Shown one piece after another: positions 61,968 to 64,000 of a stretch of 64,000 bases of DNA; positions within the stretch are counted from its first letter, which is position 1; every line of letters begins with the position of its first letter. A program made the translations under genes and the position numbers. The stretch spans positions 124,001 through 188,000 of the forward strand of contig NZ_SPHO01000006.1 in NCBI RefSeq assembly GCF_005845215.1, read 5' to 3'. Source of the stretch: Clostridium sp. 1001271st1 H5 (lineage in GTDB: Bacteria > Bacillota > Clostridia > Lachnospirales > Lachnospiraceae). The notes under the pieces are model-generated. The model saw only the letters and a list, made by a program, of their open reading frames with translations, had not been told where the DNA came from and did not search any database.

Positions 61968-62828
61968 CTATCTTGCTCCTTTCGATTTTGGTTTGCGTTT
62001 CCGCTTCTGCGGCTGTTTATGCTCCGTCTTTCCTGCGGTCGGTTTCTTTGCCCTGTCGGAAGATTTCTCTTTTGCAGGGGAAACATCCGCTTCCTGCCCT
62101 TTGCGGCTCTCCTTTATCTTCCGCAGTTCTTCCCTGACTGACGGCTTCTGTGCCTTAGTCATAGTAGCCCCCTCTGCGGACTTCCTTTGCTGCTCTGAGG
62201 TAGGCTCGGACAGAGGGGATTTTTCTGTCTTTGCCAATGAGGGGTTTGGGGTGTTCTCCTCTTTCTGGACAGGCTTGCCCATCAAAGCGTCCATGAGCCT
62301 GTCTTTCTCCGCCTTTTCCTGCACGCCGATGTCTGGCTCTGGCTGACTGTCATTTGCCCCTGCATCCTTTTCTCCTGCGGTCTTGGCATCTTTCGGTTTG
62401 GTCTTTTCCCCTTTCGATTTCTCCGCCTCGGTAACGATAGAAGCGGCGTCCACCGATGCAAGGTTGAAACGCTCCACGATGCGGCTGATTTTCGATGCGT
62501 CCTCCGCACGGGCTATCACATCCACCTCCGCATTGGGGTCTTTGTTCCCCCTGTCCGCCAAAACGCAGTAGAGTACGCCGTATTTCTTCGCTTCCTGCGT
62601 GAACTTCTTCAAGTCGCCGCTTTTTACGGTAAAGACTTTCAGCTCCTTTCCAGAGCGGAGCATATTTGTGAGCCTTGCCTTTCCTTTTGTTTTCTGTTCT
62701 TCTTTCAAAATGGAATATAAGAGGATTGCGATATTCTTCGCACCCGCCCCCGTGATTTTGGCTGCGACCTCAAATCCCTCCAAGCTCATCCTTACGATTT
62801 GCTCTGCCGCTTCGCCGCCTGTGTTCAT
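61968..62828 (-). CDS. PcfB-family (DUF3801) relaxosome protein
   Basis: 286 residues. The N-terminal 150 residues match DUF3801/PcfB (EQIVRMSLEGFEVAAKITGAG, EAKKYGVLYCVLADRG). The rest is Lys/Glu/Pro-rich and disordered with a very basic end. PcfB helps the relaxase and coupling protein process oriT. Overlaps the relaxase 3' end by 59 bases in another frame. Confidence 0.88.
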   Translation of the reverse strand: MNTGGEAAEQIVRMSLEGFEVAAKITGAGAKNIAILLYSILKEEQKTKGKARLTNMLRSGKELKVFTVKSGDLKKFTQEAKKYGVLYCVLADRGNKDPNAEVDVIARAEDASKISRIVERFNLASVDAASIVTEAEKSKGEKTKPKDAKTAGEKDAGANDSQPEPDIGVQEKAEKDRLMDALMGKPVQKEENTPNPSLAKTEKSPLSEPTSEQQRKSAEGATMTKAQKPSVREELRKIKESRKGQEADVSPAKEKSSDRAKKPTAGKTEHKQPQKRKRKPKSKGAR

Positions 62829-64000
62829 GCTTCATCAGCTCCTTTCTTTGCTGTTCTTTCTCGTCTGCCCGTATGGTCTGTAACTTTTCCTTGAGGGTGT
62901 CGCTTCGGGCAAGGACACCATCGCATAATCTGACCTCCTTTCGGATTGTTTTAAGCCGACCCGTGATTTCCGACAATCGAGCCTTGACCGCTTCTTTTTC
63001 TTCGCCGACTGATTTGCGGCTCTGGGAGTAAAGCCCCTTACGCTCTTCGGTCAGCCCACTTATCTCGGATTCCAGAGAGCCTTTATAGGACAAAAGCTGC
63101 TCCGCCGTGTCGATGTGGTTGCGGCAGAGCAGCCTTGTTTCATCTGTGATGGCATCCATCTTCATTAAATCGTCTTTCAGAAGATAGTGAAGCCGTGCAT
63201 AGTTTTGTTGTTTCTTCTTTGGCAAAATACCGAGCTTGTAACAATAATGGAGATACAGCCCACGCAAGCCGCCGATTTTCTTGGCATCTTTTAATGTGCC
63301 TTTTACCCTTATGACCTTAACAGGTTTTGTCGGCTCAGCAAATCGGAAGAACTTCACCGCATAGGAATTTTCCTTAATGCGTTCCGTTATCCTTTCATTG
63401 GTGTAATCATCGCCGAGCTTGTAGAGCCGCTTCGGTCTTTGCCACCCTTTCCCGATAATCGTCCAGTATTTTCTGTTAGGGTCAAAATTGATACGGTATC
63501 CCATTTCTGACAACTGGCGGTCAAAATCTTTCAGTGTAAACGATTTTGAGATTGCTTCGTCCACCGCCTGCCGTGCCACGGTATCCCTTGTAGGCAGACC
63601 GTTCTTCTCGGCTTGATATAAAGCGTAGGGCTTCTTCCTGCCGCTTGGGTGTTCAATGACCGACAAGGAATACTCACGGCATAATTCATCCGAACGCTTA
63701 CGGAGCAACCGCAGGTTCTTTTTGTTATCGTGATAATGCTTTCCGTCCACATAGGAAACGGAGTTGACAACAAAATGATTGTGCAGGCACTCCGTATTCA
63801 AATGGGTTGCTACAACGACTTGAAATCGGTCGCCCCACATCTTCTCCGCCAGCTTCACGCCGACCTCATGTGCCTGCTCTGGCGTGACCTCGCCTGCCTT
63901 AAAGCTCTGGAAGCCGTGATAGCAGACAATCTCGCTCTCATCATTCCACTGATGCTTGGCTATCATCATCTCGTCCCTTGCAGTAGCAGGGTCACAATTT
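62770..64000 (-). CDS. Conjugative relaxase, N-terminus beyond window
   Basis: 410 codons, open to the window edge. The segment NCDPATARDEMMIAKHQW, then a His-containing block THLNTECLHNHFVVNSVSYVDG near the new start, matches relaxase/mobilisation nucleases of the Tn1549 group; LHNHFVVN is the histidine motif. A long coiled coil closes the protein. The catalytic Tyr region should lie just outside. It starts element transfer with PcfB and VirD4. Confidence 0.9.
   Translation of the reverse strand, partial: NCDPATARDEMMIAKHQWNDESEIVCYHGFQSFKAGEVTPEQAHEVGVKLAEKMWGDRFQVVVATHLNTECLHNHFVVNSVSYVDGKHYHDNKKNLRLLRKRSDELCREYSLSVIEHPSGRKKPYALYQAEKNGLPTRDTVARQAVDEAISKSFTLKDFDRQLSEMGYRINFDPNRKYWTIIGKGWQRPKRLYKLGDDYTNERITERIKENSYAVKFFRFAEPTKPVKVIRVKGTLKDAKKIGGLRGLYLHYCYKLGILPKKKQQNYARLHYLLKDDLMKMDAITDETRLLCRNHIDTAEQLLSYKGSLESEISGLTEERKGLYSQSRKSVGEEKEAVKARLSEITGRLKTIRKEVRLCDGVLARSDTLKEKLQTIRADEKEQQRKELMKHEHRRRSGRANRKDELGGI

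Larger units (their letters stand above)
40202..64000 (-). mobile_element. Tn1549/CTn5-like conjugative element (left end only)
   Basis: From the split macro-domain gene to the window edge: serine recombinase, toxin-like and regulatory genes, arsenic cargo, then a Gram-positive type IV transfer module ending in a relaxase. Gene order in the transfer part is that of the Tn1549/CTn family of clostridia. Nearly all genes are on the minus strand. No vancomycin genes are present. The other end is not in the window. Confidence 0.9.

Noticed and set aside
40202..64000. vanB-type Tn1549 itself
   Set aside because: The transfer genes are of that family, but no vancomycin-resistance gene is present and the recombinase is a serine rather than a tyrosine enzyme.

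Overview
The window looks like chromosomal DNA of a gut Lachnospiraceae-type clostridium (Enterocloster / Clostridium clostridioforme group is my best guess). The reasons are strong AGGAGG ribosome sites, near-consensus sigma-A promoters, a FeoA-FeoA-FeoB iron system, a glycine riboswitch, OmpR and TetR regulators, and two typical clostridial serine-recombinase mobile elements. This is inferred from gene content; no rRNA or tRNA gene was seen.

Positions 1-13.4 kb: a partial SDR oxidoreductase with its TetR regulator and operator, a two-component system, and a secreted beta-helix lipoprotein. Next comes a rearrangement scar near 5.69 kb where a truncated DUF4956 gene and a truncated methyltransferase gene meet head to head. 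From 6.4 to 13.4 kb runs a colinear catabolic cluster: a DauR/YheO-type regulator, a polar amino-acid ABC transporter, RidA, a D-serine-dehydratase-like PLP enzyme, a KDPG-type aldolase and a 2-keto-3-deoxy sugar-acid kinase. Together they suggest uptake and deamination of a 2-amino-2-deoxy sugar acid followed by Entner-Doudoroff-type cleavage.

Positions 13.4-27.5 kb: an iron/metal island. It has an IrtAB/YbtPQ-like ABC pair with a TetR regulator, a small HMA-like protein, a 2-Cys peroxiredoxin beside an AhpF relic, an EIIC-like membrane protein under a tandem glycine riboswitch, a P1B-type ATPase with a DUF6110-like protein, a one-domain Fur protein, FeoA-FeoA-FeoB and a DtxR/MntR regulator. 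A palindrome TTAG-N6-CTAA recurs at several of these promoters and probably marks one iron regulon.

Positions 27.6-40.2 kb: two AT-rich genes for a secreted protein and a lipoprotein, then a cargo-poor mobilizable transposon of the Tn4451/TnpX kind (oriT, MobC, relaxase, RepA, DnaC-like ATPase, TnpW, TnpX). After it come an unusual regulator, divergent M20 amidohydrolase and MFS transporter genes, and a macro-domain gene cut by the next element.

Positions 40.2-64 kb: one end of a Tn1549/CTn5-like integrative conjugative element that runs past the window edge. It holds a large serine recombinase, a PemK-like toxin, sigma-like and XRE regulators, and a low-GC arsenic module (arsR, two permeases, thioredoxin, CcdA, Cys-rich thioredoxin, ACR3, arsC). 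The type IV transfer module follows: lysozyme/CHAP, sortase B, DNA methyltransferase, VirB4, PrgI, VirB6-like, Maff2, VirD4, ArdC-like, PcfB and relaxase.
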